Below are positions 8,387 through 16,528 of a DNA stretch of 64,000 bases, piece by piece; positions within the stretch are counted from its first letter, which is position 1, and each line of letters begins with the position of its first letter. The stretch is taken from NCBI RefSeq assembly GCF_014750685.1, contig NZ_JAAXGE010000012.1, forward strand, positions 1 to 64,000. The letters run 5' to 3'. The position numbers and the translations under genes are program-made. The DNA comes from Bacteroides sp. GM023 (GTDB lineage Bacteria > Bacteroidota > Bacteroidia > Bacteroidales > Bacteroidaceae). The notes beneath the pieces are model-generated. The model was not told where the DNA came from and ran no database searches. It saw nothing but the letters and a program-made list of their open reading frames with translations.

Positions 8387-8974
8387 ATGGAGAATATTCT
8401 CGAAATAGCAAGGCGAAATCAACAGAAGGCATGGGAGATTGTGGAGAAAACCAATATTATTCCAATATGGGAAAGTATCGGTGCACGGATAAATATGGTC
8501 GGCTCTCTTCGTACAGGATTGTTGATGAAACATCGGGATATTGATTTTCATATTTATACTCCTTCTTTGACTTTGGTTGATAGCTTCAGGGCAATGGCTG
8601 AATTGGCAGAAAATACGTCTGTCAAGAAGATTGAATGTGTGAACTTGCTGCATACGGTTGAAGAGTGTGTAGAATGGCATGCCTGGTATCAGGATACAGA
8701 AGGAGAACTTTGGCAAATTGATATGATTCATATTCGGGAGAATTCCCGTTATGACGGTTATTTTGAGAAGGTGGCCGAGCGTATTTCTGCTGTATTGACG
8801 GATGAAACGAAACAGGCAATTCTGAATTTGAAATATGAAACGCCTGATACGGAGAAGATTATGGGCGTGGAATATTACCAGGCTGTAATCCGTGATGGCG
8901 TGCGAAGTTATTCGGAATTTGAAGAATGGCGGAGACTGCACCCGGTTACAGGTGTGATAGAATGGATACCCTAG
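8387..8974 (+). CDS. Nucleotidyltransferase-fold protein of unknown substrate
   Basis: 195 residues from the ATG at 8387, preceded by the purine-rich AAAGAAGAAAG. The segment GSLRTGLLMKHRDIDFHIY looks like the GS-x-R-x-G-(L)...D-x-D core of the polymerase-beta-like nucleotidyltransferase fold, with RDIDFH giving the metal-binding aspartates. ELWQIDMIHI further on may supply the third acidic residue. Homologous Bacteroides proteins have been labelled inconsistently (some as phosphoglycerate mutase family, from memory), so the substrate is open. It is a single gene, convergent with the LuxR gene 42 bases later. Confidence 0.65.
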   Translation: MENILEIARRNQQKAWEIVEKTNIIPIWESIGARINMVGSLRTGLLMKHRDIDFHIYTPSLTLVDSFRAMAELAENTSVKKIECVNLLHTVEECVEWHAWYQDTEGELWQIDMIHIRENSRYDGYFEKVAERISAVLTDETKQAILNLKYETPDTEKIMGVEYYQAVIRDGVRSYSEFEEWRRLHPVTGVIEWIP

Positions 8975-9015
8975 TTTGATTGAATAACTTTGGGAGAGGA
9001 AAAAGAATGTATGAG

Positions 9016-9783
9016 CTAACTTAGTAATCCGATTTTCTGTCCTAAACGAATGGCTTCGATAGAATTTTGTACGCCTAGCTTGCGTAACAGATTCTGTCGA
9101 TGGATATTGACTGTATGAATACTGATGCATAGCTTATCTGCAATTTCTTTACTTAGCAGACCTTTTTGAATAAGACGTAATATCTCTATTTCCCGATTGG
9201 TGAGATTTGTAGAAGGCAGGGGCAGTAGGGACGGAGAGAAGATTTCTCCATTCTTCAGATTCAGAACGGCACAGTCTACCGTTTCAAAATCTCTTTGATT
9301 GGCTGAGATGTCCATATTACCTATGATAAGCCATGCTTTACCGTTGCGGTCTTGTTCCAAAACTTGGTGTCTGCTGGTGACGCGCATATATTGTTGCCTG
9401 GCATTAAGCATACGAAAACTGTAAATATTTGAATAGTTGTTCCGTTGTTCAAGAGGTAGGTTATAAATGAATTGGGCTAGCGTGACTTGTAATGTTGCCA
9501 ATTGTGCACGGTCATCCGGATGAATACGTGATTCCAGATAATCGCCTTGTCTCTCCAGTGTTTCTATCTTATGACTGTCATATCCAAGTAAATCGACGAA
9601 ATTCGAGGAAGCATAAGTATAGTTGCATTTATACACATCGACTACAAATGCGCAACTATGGCTAATTTTCGACAATTGGTGAAGCATGGATTTGTCTCGT
9701 TCCCATATGGCGTAGTCGATGTCAGTAGTCGATAGACATTGTTTCGCCCACATTTCTTCTCGGGTTATATTGGCTGATTTCAT
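9016..9783 (-). CDS. PAS-LuxR transcriptional regulator
   Basis: 255 residues. A PAS-like sensor occupies roughly residues 30-165 (CAFVVDVYKCNYTYASSNFVDLLGY, IHPDDRAQL, then a FRMLNARQQYMRVTSRHQVLEQD strand pair and LIIGNMDIS). The C-terminal LuxR/GerE helix-turn-helix is LTNREIEILRLIQKGLLSKE followed by IADKLCISIHTVNIHRQNLL. It is probably a one-component cytoplasmic regulator with no visible phosphoacceptor receiver domain. It sits 37 bases after the LytS-type kinase gene on the same strand, so it may be co-transcribed with the two-component pair. Confidence 0.9.
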   Translation of the reverse strand: MKSANITREEMWAKQCLSTTDIDYAIWERDKSMLHQLSKISHSCAFVVDVYKCNYTYASSNFVDLLGYDSHKIETLERQGDYLESRIHPDDRAQLATLQVTLAQFIYNLPLEQRNNYSNIYSFRMLNARQQYMRVTSRHQVLEQDRNGKAWLIIGNMDISANQRDFETVDCAVLNLKNGEIFSPSLLPLPSTNLTNREIEILRLIQKGLLSKEIADKLCISIHTVNIHRQNLLRKLGVQNSIEAIRLGQKIGLLS

Positions 9784-9820
9784 AGGAAGAATATAGTAAA
9801 ATATAATAGTATCGGCAAAT

Positions 9821-10822
9821 TTAATCTAAAAGCGGTAGTTTGACAATAAACTCTTTATCGTTTTTAATTATTTCGATGTGTTTATCGTATAAGGCATATT
9901 GACGTTGCAGATTTTTGAGCCCTGTTTCATTCCGGGTTACGTAGTTGCGTAATTGGAGATTATTGGAAACAATAATCACTTCGTCATTGATGCATATATG
10001 AATAACTAACGGAGAACTTTTAGTGCTTATATTATGCTTTATTGCATTTTCTACCAGCATCTGTATGCTCGCCGGGATGACAAAACGGTTGTGTTCCTTC
10101 TTGCTATCTTCAATATTGATGGATAAAGTATCTTCAAAGCGTATATGTTCCAAATACAGATAAGAATCGACAAATGATAATTCTTCTTTTAGCGTTACCT
10201 TTAGTTGTCCATGAGTGGTGAGGAGATAACGATAAACAGTAGATAGTTTTTTTGTGAATAGATTTGCTTTTTCGGCATCCTGATAGGTGAGGGAAGCTAA
10301 TACATTGAGACTATTGAATAAAAAATGGGGATTTATCTGATTCTTCAACACCTCGAATTGATATAGGGCTTTTTCTTTTTCGATAAAAGCCAGCCGTTTC
10401 TCCATTTCTGTTTGTTGTAAGTTATAAAGAAAGATTTCTATCTGAAAAACGACAATCCAGTTCCATGGAATGATAGCTAAAGAATTTTTTAAAATATCCC
10501 AATTGGACATATAGCTCTCTGCTATCAGATAGTTGATGCTTACAGACAGTAAGACACCTAAAAAAGTAATCACTATCAAGTCTAGTAGGATTCTGATAGC
10601 ATTATTTCGGAATTTGATTTTCTTGTATATCAAATTTATAATTCCCAGGTCAATGAAACCAAGAACAATGCATAATGGGAGATTAAATGCAAATTGATAG
10701 ATAAGATTCGCTTGTAATGGTTTTCCTGCGATTATATTATAGATACATCCAATAACAAATAATGAAATGGAGATTGTCAGGATAAAAAGGACTATAATTT
10801 TTTTATGCTTTATCATTATCAT
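9821..10822 (-). CDS. LytS-type sensor histidine kinase (His_kinase family)
   Basis: 333 residues. About four hydrophobic segments fill the first 130 residues, then a coiled-coil-like QTEMEKRLAFIEKEKALYQF linker leads into the family signature LKNQINPHFLFNSLNVLASL with the phosphoacceptor histidine. The ATP-binding part is recognisable by VIPASIQMLVENAIKHNI (N box) and GLKNLQRQYALY. It is an inner-membrane kinase that would phosphorylate the LytTR regulator encoded 6 bases upstream. The signal is unknown; no periplasmic sensor domain of note is visible. Confidence 0.92.
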   Translation of the reverse strand: MIMIKHKKIIVLFILTISISLFVIGCIYNIIAGKPLQANLIYQFAFNLPLCIVLGFIDLGIINLIYKKIKFRNNAIRILLDLIVITFLGVLLSVSINYLIAESYMSNWDILKNSLAIIPWNWIVVFQIEIFLYNLQQTEMEKRLAFIEKEKALYQFEVLKNQINPHFLFNSLNVLASLTYQDAEKANLFTKKLSTVYRYLLTTHGQLKVTLKEELSFVDSYLYLEHIRFEDTLSINIEDSKKEHNRFVIPASIQMLVENAIKHNISTKSSPLVIHICINDEVIIVSNNLQLRNYVTRNETGLKNLQRQYALYDKHIEIIKNDKEFIVKLPLLD

Positions 10823-10828
10823 GCCGGT

Positions 10829-11587
10829 TTATAAGATACCATCCATCCATTTCAGAAAATCACTAACCCGGTTACGGCTTACCAACACTTCATGTGGACA
10901 TTCGGGACGGAAATAGAGTTTCAGACGACTTCCGAAATACCTGGAACTTTTTTGAATAGCTTTGACATTTGCAATGCAATTTCTTGATACGCGAAAGAAA
11001 ATTTCTTTGTCCAGCATACCTTCCAGCATATCTAGCGAGTAATTGATAATATATCTTTTGCCAGAGAATAAGTGCAGATAGTTATATTTATCTTCACTAT
11101 AAAAGAAAGCCGCTTCGTGAGTCTCGACATATTGGAAAGTATCTCCTATCTGAATTAAAAAGCGGTTCTTCTTATTGTGCGTCAGATAATCAGCTTCCAG
11201 TTTTCGGTATTGTGGGGTAGTGGAATGAAGAGAATGATTCCGTTCGAATTTAGCCAAGGCTGTTTCCAGCTCATTTTCTTCAATAGGTTTTAGTAGATAA
11301 TCGATACTATTGACCTTGAATGCCTGCAATGCATATTCATCATAGGCCGTTGTAAATATAATAGGAATGTTTACAGGACATTGTTCGAAAATCTCAAAAC
11401 TGACTCCGTCGGATAGACGTATATCTACAATCATCAGGTCTATCTTATTCTGTTGAAGAAGTAAAATCGTTTGTTCGATGCTTTCTGCCCAGCCAACCAA
11501 TTGATAGCCCGGTCTTAATACTTGCATCATCCGCTTCAGTTCTTCATAAGCAAACCGTTCATCTTCTACTACTAAATATTTTGTCAT
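10829..11587 (-). CDS. LytTR-family response regulator
   Basis: 252 residues. The receiver domain (1-120) begins TKYLVVEDERFAYEELKRMM and has the phosphoacceptor aspartate in LMIVDIRLSDGVSFEIF; the conserved T and K are in IIFTTAYDEYALQAF and DYLLKPIEENE. The C-terminal LytTR DNA-binding domain runs from about 145 to the end (DKYNYLHLFSGKRYIINYSL, FFRVSRNCIANVKAI). It is the first gene of the pair and the kinase follows after 6 bases. Confidence 0.93.
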   Translation of the reverse strand: MTKYLVVEDERFAYEELKRMMQVLRPGYQLVGWAESIEQTILLLQQNKIDLMIVDIRLSDGVSFEIFEQCPVNIPIIFTTAYDEYALQAFKVNSIDYLLKPIEENELETALAKFERNHSLHSTTPQYRKLEADYLTHNKKNRFLIQIGDTFQYVETHEAAFFYSEDKYNYLHLFSGKRYIINYSLDMLEGMLDKEIFFRVSRNCIANVKAIQKSSRYFGSRLKLYFRPECPHEVLVSRNRVSDFLKWMDGIL

Positions 11588-11624
11588 ACAAGTTCTATGC
11601 TTTAAGGGTATGGCTATTTTCTGT

Positions 11625-11632
11625 CAAAAATA
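11625..11632 (-). promoter_or_regulatory. Candidate -7 element of the LytTR/LytS operon
   Basis: The minus strand reads TATTTTTG, 38 bases upstream of the LytTR regulator ATG. No clear -33 box. Confidence 0.4.
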
Positions 11633-11708
11633 CAATATATTTTGTTCTATGCGAGTTTATAAGCGTAAAATTAGAATCCGATTGTTCTGTTCGTAGTATG
11701 GAGGAAAA

Positions 11709-12617
11709 TCAGAAACCATAACGAAGTCCGGTCATGACACGTAAAGAAGCGCCAAATTCGCGTTTATCATTATTGTTGTCTTTGAAGCTATTAATGAAGC
11801 CTTTGAAGCTACGGTCTGATATCTTGGTTCCACGAAGCCAATTTCCACCTATTCCCAGATAGATACTTGTTTTTTTATTGATATGGAATGACGGGCTTAC
11901 GTAGGATTTCATCATTACCATCGAATAAATTTTGGATTTTCCGTTGACATTCATAACAGCAGACATCCCATCCATTTCGATAGCCGTAAATTCCATTTTA
12001 AACTTTTTATTCAGCCAGGTCGCCGCAGATATTTTCATACCGCTTGACATATCTATTTTAAATTCGTATTTGCCGGTATTTCTCCAACTGAAGTAAAGCA
12101 TGGGTAATATCATGGGAATGCCATATGCATTCGTGAGCCCTGCGCCGACGCCTATATCCAGATTCTTTCTTAATTTGTATGCAAAGATGATGCCTCCATT
12201 TGCTAAAATGCTTTGTGAGGTGATTTCCTTAGGGGAAGCATAAACACCAGCACCAATCGAAGCAATGATATTCCATTTCTCGGATATTGGTCTGATATGA
12301 GATATATTCAGGCTACTGTTTACTATGTTTCCTGGATTCAGATTTTTTGCCTGTCCTTTATTGTGCGAAATGCCATACGAGCAATAAAGAGTTGCAGACC
12401 ACGCAATCGGTTGTCCTCTATGATTATGCTTAATGGCAAACGGTAGGGTGTATCTACCTGACAGAATCAATAAATCTCCCGAACCGTATCTATTTCCGTT
12501 CTCATCTTTTAGGGAGCTGGAAGTTATATAGTCGCTGCTAATATAACCTTGTCCGTAACTAAAAAGCGGAATAGCTGCAAATGACAGGACTAATAGTACT
12601 TTAGAAATAATCTTCAT
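11709..12617 (-). CDS. Predicted outer-membrane beta-barrel protein (DUF6268-like)
   Basis: 302 residues with a signal peptide (hydrophobic core LLVLSFAAIPLFSYGQ, cleavage likely near residue 22) and alternating beta-strand patterns throughout, ending in GASLRVMTGLRYGF with the terminal aromatic typical of outer-membrane barrels. It resembles proteins filed under DUF6268, from memory. Function unknown. It lies upstream of the LytTR/LytS operon on the same strand with its own promoter, so it could be a target of that system; this is position-based inference only. Confidence 0.65.
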   Translation of the reverse strand: MKIISKVLLVLSFAAIPLFSYGQGYISSDYITSSSLKDENGNRYGSGDLLILSGRYTLPFAIKHNHRGQPIAWSATLYCSYGISHNKGQAKNLNPGNIVNSSLNISHIRPISEKWNIIASIGAGVYASPKEITSQSILANGGIIFAYKLRKNLDIGVGAGLTNAYGIPMILPMLYFSWRNTGKYEFKIDMSSGMKISAATWLNKKFKMEFTAIEMDGMSAVMNVNGKSKIYSMVMMKSYVSPSFHINKKTSIYLGIGGNWLRGTKISDRSFKGFINSFKDNNNDKREFGASLRVMTGLRYGF

Positions 12618-12639
12618 AAACTGACTGTTATTGTTTTTG

Positions 12640-12669
12640 CAAAGATATTACCAGGAAAAAGTATACAAC
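12640..12669 (-). promoter_or_regulatory. Promoter of the beta-barrel gene
   Basis: On the minus strand GTTG (12666-12669) is followed after 18 bases by TATCTTTG (12640-12647), 23 bases before the ATG. The same GTTG-18-TATCTTTG arrangement occurs on the plus strand at 12806-12835. Confidence 0.55.
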
Positions 12670-12805
12670 GAGTGTTATCTGATGGATGGCAGAATAGGAC
12701 AGCTGAATTTCAGAATTAAGTAGATAAACTGCAGTGTTTTATAATGTTTAACATGCTAACAAATGATAATAATTGAAATTCTCTTAAAAAACAAAGAATA
12801 AAAAC

Positions 12806-12835
12806 GTTGTTATCTGATTTTTTACATTATCTTTG
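12806..12835 (+). promoter_or_regulatory. Promoter of the RRM protein gene, followed by a long leader
   Basis: GTTG at 12806-12809 and TATCTTTG at 12828-12835 are spaced 18 bases apart. The ATG is at 12960, so the predicted leader is close to 120 nt, A/T-rich and ending in AATAAAAGTTTAA. Long leaders are common for cold-responsive RNA-binding genes. Between 12670 and 12805 I see nothing else. Confidence 0.6.
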
Positions 12836-12959
12836 TCCGAGAGTTTGAGTTACGAAACATTATCGTATAGTTCTTCTTTTAATATAATATTAGTAAGTAG
12901 GCCTTTTCTGTAATTATCCTCCTCACTCCAATTTAGTATTTATTTTAATAAAAGTTTAA

Positions 12960-13262
12960 ATGAACATTTACATTGCAGGTTTAAGTTATCGTACAAATGA
13001 TGCGGACTTAACAAATTTATTTGCAGAGTTTGGAGAAGTTTCTTCAGCTAAAGTTATTATGGATAGAGAGACTGGTAAATCCAGAGGATTCGCTTTCGTA
13101 GAAATGGCGAATGATGAAGAAGGACAAAAGGCAATTGACGAATTGAATGGCGTTGAATACGACCAGAAGGTTATTTCAGTAAGCGTTGCACGTCCTCGCG
13201 CTGAAAAACCGTCATACGGTGGAAACCGTGGAGGTGGTTACAACAATTCCAGAAGATATTAA
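12960..13262 (+). CDS. RRM-domain RNA-binding protein
   Basis: 100 residues. One RRM domain covers residues 1-80 with RNP2 IYIAGLS near the start and RNP1 KSRGFAFVEM in the middle, both with the aromatic residues needed for RNA stacking. The C-terminal tail is glycine/arginine/asparagine-rich (YGGNRGGGYNNSRRY), typical of bacterial glycine-rich RRM proteins. Such proteins are abundant in Bacteroides and affect RNA metabolism and stress adaptation. The gene has its own terminator, and the next gene is a DEAD-box helicase, a natural functional partner. Confidence 0.95.
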   Translation: MNIYIAGLSYRTNDADLTNLFAEFGEVSSAKVIMDRETGKSRGFAFVEMANDEEGQKAIDELNGVEYDQKVISVSVARPRAEKPSYGGNRGGGYNNSRRY

Positions 13263-13275
13263 TATCCGGACTTTG

Positions 13276-13306
13276 GAAAAGCGGAGGAATATTTCTTCTG
13301 CTTTTC
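13276..13306 (+). terminator. Terminator of the RRM gene
   Basis: A 13-bp stem with two G-U pairs (arms 13276-13288 and 13294-13306, inner GAAAAGC/GCTTTTC) and a 5-base loop, 14 bases after the stop. The T-tract is short. Confidence 0.6.
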
Positions 13307-13457
13307 TATAAAGTCTTTGTATCCGCCTTTATGATTTATCTGCGGAGGCTTCTATAAAACAAGACAGCCTGAAAGGAAAATCATCTAACAATTAAGTTCT
13401 GCTAATTCTCACTCCTCAGTGTAGTGCAACAAGGATACCCCAGGTCCTGATCTTTTC

Positions 13458-13505
13458 ATGTCTAAAGAAGAATTATTAGGCTTATTGCAATTTGAACACT
13501 CTTGA
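13458..13505 (+). CDS. Small ORF in the helicase leader (15 codons)
   Basis: ATG...TGA encoding MSKEELLGLLQFEHS, in the 330-nt gap between the RRM terminator and the DEAD-box helicase. Its reading frame is open back to a TAG at 13422. Its stop codon lies inside the left arm of a hairpin (13496-13519). It may be a leader peptide or a remnant of a lost gene; expression is unproven and the ribosome-binding site is weak. Confidence 0.3.
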   Translation: MSKEELLGLLQFEHS

Positions 13506-13519
13506 AACATCAAGGGTGT
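13496..13519 (+). promoter_or_regulatory. Leader hairpin upstream of the DEAD-box helicase
   Basis: ACACTCTTGA and TCAAGGGTGT form a 10-bp stem with one G-U pair around a 4-base AACA loop. No T-tract follows, so a simple terminator is unlikely; a post-transcriptional role is possible. The remaining leader up to 13637 shows no further clear element. Confidence 0.45.
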
Positions 13520-13637
13520 AAGTTTAATAATTATATCACAAAGTCTATATTGATAATTGTGTCGGTATTATCGTAAGCATTTGCATGAAATGTTTTCAGA
13601 TATTCCGGCGTAAATACAGGTATAGCAAATTACATAT

Positions 13638-14762
13638 ATGACATTTAAAGATTTAAATATAACCGAACCGATTTTAAAAGCAATTGAAGAAAAAGGATAT
13701 ACTGTGCCAACTCCCATTCAGGGAAAAGCAATTCCTGCCGCATTGGCGAAAAGGGATATATTAGGTTGTGCACAAACAGGGACAGGAAAGACTGCTTCAT
13801 TTGCAATTCCTATTATCCAACATTTGCAGGGAAGCAAAGAAGTCGGCAAACGTCAGGGTATCAAAGCGCTGATATTAACGCCTACCCGCGAACTTGCTTT
13901 GCAAATTAGTGAGTGTATTGATGATTATTCAAAATATACCCGTGTGCGTCACGGAGTTATCTTCGGCGGTGTGAATCAGCGTCCTCAGGTTGATATGTTG
14001 CATAAGGGAATTGATATTCTAGTGGCAACTCCGGGACGTTTGCTTGATTTGATGAACCAGGGACATATCCAATTGACTAATATACAATATTTTGTGCTTG
14101 ATGAGGCAGACCGTATGCTTGATATGGGATTTATCCATGATATCAAGCGGATATTACCGAAACTTCCGAAAGAAAAACAAACCTTGTTTTTCTCAGCAAC
14201 AATGCCGGATAGCATTATTGCTTTAACGAAGTCTCTGTTGAAGAATCCGGTGAAGATTTATATAACACCGAAATCATCTACCGTAGATTCAATCAAGCAA
14301 ATTATCTATTTTGTAGAGAAGAAGGAGAAAAGTCAGCTGCTAATTTCGATTCTGCAAAAGGCAGAAGATCAATCAGTACTCATCTTCTCACGAACGAAAC
14401 ATAATGCTGATAAAATCGTTCGAATATTAGGCAAAGCAGGGATTGGAAGTCAGGCTATTCACGGAAACAAGAGTCAGGCAGCAAGACAGTCCGCATTGGG
14501 GAACTTCAAATCGGGAAAGACAAAAGTAATGGTGGCTACCGATATTGCTTCCAGAGGAATTGATATTAATGAATTACCGTTAGTTATCAATTATGATCTT
14601 CCTGATGTTCCTGAAACCTATGTACACCGTATCGGGCGTACCGGAAGAGCAGGGAATGAAGGAACGGCGCTTACATTCTGTTCGCAGGAAGAACGAAAAC
14701 TCGTCAATGATATTCAGAAATTGACGGGCAAGAAACTAAATAAGGCTGATTTTACTATTTAA
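13638..14762 (+). CDS. DEAD-box ATP-dependent RNA helicase
   Basis: 374 residues, a compact helicase core without a long C-terminal tail. Motifs in order: Q motif (TPIQGKAIPAAL), I AQTGTGKT, Ia PTRELALQ, Ib TPGR, II DEAD (D155-D158), III SAT, IV VLIFSRT, V ATDIASRGID, VI YVHRIGRTGRAG. It unwinds short RNA duplexes in the cytoplasm, in ribosome assembly or RNA decay. It is followed after 54 bases by a cold-shock-domain gene and lies behind an RRM gene, so a role in RNA restructuring at low temperature or stress is likely (inference). The RhlE-like subfamily fits best by size and motif context. Confidence 0.95.
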   Translation: MTFKDLNITEPILKAIEEKGYTVPTPIQGKAIPAALAKRDILGCAQTGTGKTASFAIPIIQHLQGSKEVGKRQGIKALILTPTRELALQISECIDDYSKYTRVRHGVIFGGVNQRPQVDMLHKGIDILVATPGRLLDLMNQGHIQLTNIQYFVLDEADRMLDMGFIHDIKRILPKLPKEKQTLFFSATMPDSIIALTKSLLKNPVKIYITPKSSTVDSIKQIIYFVEKKEKSQLLISILQKAEDQSVLIFSRTKHNADKIVRILGKAGIGSQAIHGNKSQAARQSALGNFKSGKTKVMVATDIASRGIDINELPLVINYDLPDVPETYVHRIGRTGRAGNEGTALTFCSQEERKLVNDIQKLTGKKLNKADFTI

Positions 14763-14816
14763 AATCAGCAATTTACATTATCTTTAAACTATAATATTAA
14801 ACTAAATATAAATTCT

Positions 14817-15263
14817 ATGGCAAAATCCATGACAGTTGGAAAACGTGAAAATGAGAAGAAAAGACTTGCTAAGCGAGAAGAAAAACTAAAGAAGAAAGAA
14901 AGCAGGAAATTATCAGGTGCTAGTAGCTTCGATGATATGATTGCTTATGTCGATGAGAACGGGATGATTACTTCAACTCCGCCTGATGATGATGTAAAAA
15001 AGGAAGAGATTAATCCGGATGAAATAATCATAGCAACTCCGAAGAAAGAGGATGAAGAGCCGGTCATCTTGAGAGGTCGTGTTGAATTTTTCAATGAGGC
15101 AAGAGGCTTCGGTTTTATTAAAGATCTTTCCGGGGTTGAAAAGTATTTTTTTCATGTGAATAATGCTGTGTCAGAGATTGCAGAGAATGATATTGTAACA
15201 TTTGATTTGGAACGCGGTCTGAAAGGAATGAACGCAATCAACATTACTTTGGAAAAGAAATAG
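14817..15263 (+). CDS. Cold-shock-domain protein with basic N-terminal extension
   Basis: 148 residues. Residues 1-35 are lysine/arginine/glutamate-rich and probably unstructured or coiled. The C-terminal 65 residues are a cold-shock domain: GRVEFFNEARGFGFIKDLSG with the RNP1-like GFGFI, then EKYFFHVNN (RNP2-like). The domain binds single-stranded RNA or DNA. It lies directly behind the DEAD-box helicase on the same strand, and a helicase plus CSD pairing is a known conserved arrangement in Bacteroidetes. Longer than classical CspA proteins (about 70 residues) because of the charged extension. Confidence 0.92.
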   Translation: MAKSMTVGKRENEKKRLAKREEKLKKKESRKLSGASSFDDMIAYVDENGMITSTPPDDDVKKEEINPDEIIIATPKKEDEEPVILRGRVEFFNEARGFGFIKDLSGVEKYFFHVNNAVSEIAENDIVTFDLERGLKGMNAINITLEKK

Positions 15264-15305
15264 ACCGGATTTAAACATTTACTTTGTAAATCTACTAAAA
15301 TCAAT

Positions 15306-16160
15306 ATGGAAATAAAGTCTTTGGCTAATACAGGCTTCGATACGATATTTGAAGCCTTTAGCAAGGCTTTTGCTGATTATGAAATGCAGCAGGATAAGGA
15401 GCAGTTACGGTCTATGCTAAAAAGACGTGGCTTTAATGCTGACCTTTCTTTTGCTGCTTTTGAAGGAGATGATATAGTTGCTTTCACTTTCAATGGTATC
15501 GGTAGTTTTGAGGGTGCGACTATGGCTTATGATACCGGAACCGGTACTTTAAAAGAGTACAGGGGAAAAGGTTTGGCTACACAGATTTTTGAGCATTCTC
15601 TTCCTTATTTGAAAGAAGCAGGTATCAGGCAATTCCTGCTTGAAGTGTTGCAGCATAATACAAAAGCAGTTTCTGTTTACCGTAATCTTGGTTTTGAAGT
15701 CGTGCGTGAGTTTTATTATTCCATGCAAGATAATGATAAAATTACGAACCAGGTGAAAACACCGGATATTCCATATGATATAAAATCTATAAAAATTGAA
15801 GTACTCAGTGCAGCGGCTGGGTTTGGGGATTTTTATCCTTCGTGGCAGAATAGTATCGAGTCGATAAACAGAGCTGCCGTAGATTTTATTTGTCTCGGAG
15901 TTTTTACAATGGGGCAGCTTATCGGTTATTGTGTATTTGAGCCTACTTCCGGTGATATTACTCAAATAGCTGTTCACAGGCAGTATCGCAGACAAGGCTT
16001 TGCTTCACTATTGCTTGAACGAATACTGGAATTGAATAAGTATGCTTCTGCCAAAGTGATAAATACGGATATTCATTGTGAATCAATCATAGCTTTTCTT
16101 GAAGTAAAAAATATACCAATACTAGGTAAGCAATTCGAGATGATAAAACGGATTGTGTAA
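15306..16160 (+). CDS. Tandem GNAT-family N-acetyltransferase
   Basis: 284 residues containing two GNAT folds. The first (about 1-140) has the acetyl-CoA loop in GTLKEYRGKGLATQIFEHSL and then VYRNLGFEVVREFYYSM. The second (about 150-284) has ITQIAVHRQYRRQGFASLLL, with the Q/RxxGxG/A pattern. Both loops look intact, so neither domain is obviously dead. The substrate cannot be predicted. It lies 42 bases after the CSD gene and may share its transcript; a strong terminator follows at 16241. Confidence 0.88.
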   Translation: MEIKSLANTGFDTIFEAFSKAFADYEMQQDKEQLRSMLKRRGFNADLSFAAFEGDDIVAFTFNGIGSFEGATMAYDTGTGTLKEYRGKGLATQIFEHSLPYLKEAGIRQFLLEVLQHNTKAVSVYRNLGFEVVREFYYSMQDNDKITNQVKTPDIPYDIKSIKIEVLSAAAGFGDFYPSWQNSIESINRAAVDFICLGVFTMGQLIGYCVFEPTSGDITQIAVHRQYRRQGFASLLLERILELNKYASAKVINTDIHCESIIAFLEVKNIPILGKQFEMIKRIV

Positions 16161-16240
16161 TTGATAAGGATTCCCCTTTGGGTATGATCCGGCTTTTACT
16201 TTTGTCTATACGCTAAAACAATCAAAATAATGATAAAACA

Positions 16241-16276
16241 AAAATCCCTTGAACTTTTGAAAGTTCAAGGGATTTT
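16241..16276. terminator. Bidirectional intrinsic terminator
   Basis: A perfect 17-bp inverted repeat (AAAATCCCTTGAACTTT and its complement) with a 2-base centre, A-run on the left and T-run on the right. It ends the GNAT transcript on the plus strand and the tRNA-Phe transcript on the minus strand. Confidence 0.9.
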
Positions 16277-16294
16277 TATTACTGAATCTTGAAG

Positions 16295-16367
16295 TGGTGC
16301 CACCAGGAATCGAACCGGGGACACAAGGATTTTCAGTCCTTTGCTCTACCAACTGAGCTATGGCACC
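16295..16367 (-). tRNA. tRNA-Phe (GAA)
   Basis: 73 nt on the minus strand. Acceptor GGTGCCA pairs with TGGCACC, discriminator A, D-arm with AGCTCAGTTGGTAGAGC, anticodon arm GGACTGAAAATCC with anticodon GAA, T-arm with GGTTCGATTCC. No encoded CCA, as is usual for Bacteroides. The gene lies between a bidirectional terminator (16241-16276) and thiL. Confidence 0.97.
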
Positions 16368-16528
16368 TTGTGATTATTGGTTCAGTAATTTCTCATTTGC
16401 GGTTGCAAAGGTAGTGAAACTTTTGGATTCTGCAAGCCTTTCAGAAATAAAAAACACTGATAAAAAGTTAGTCGGCTTATTATCAGTGCTATATAGAATA
16501 AAAAATATTTTGCTGTATGCTGAATATT

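Noticed and set aside
8372..9130. 252-residue minus-strand open frame opposite the nucleotidyltransferase-like and LuxR genes
   Set aside because: It is a shadow: the plus-strand product has a recognisable fold and the minus-strand translation lacks any domain, has excess Ile/Phe/Ser and runs through two real genes.
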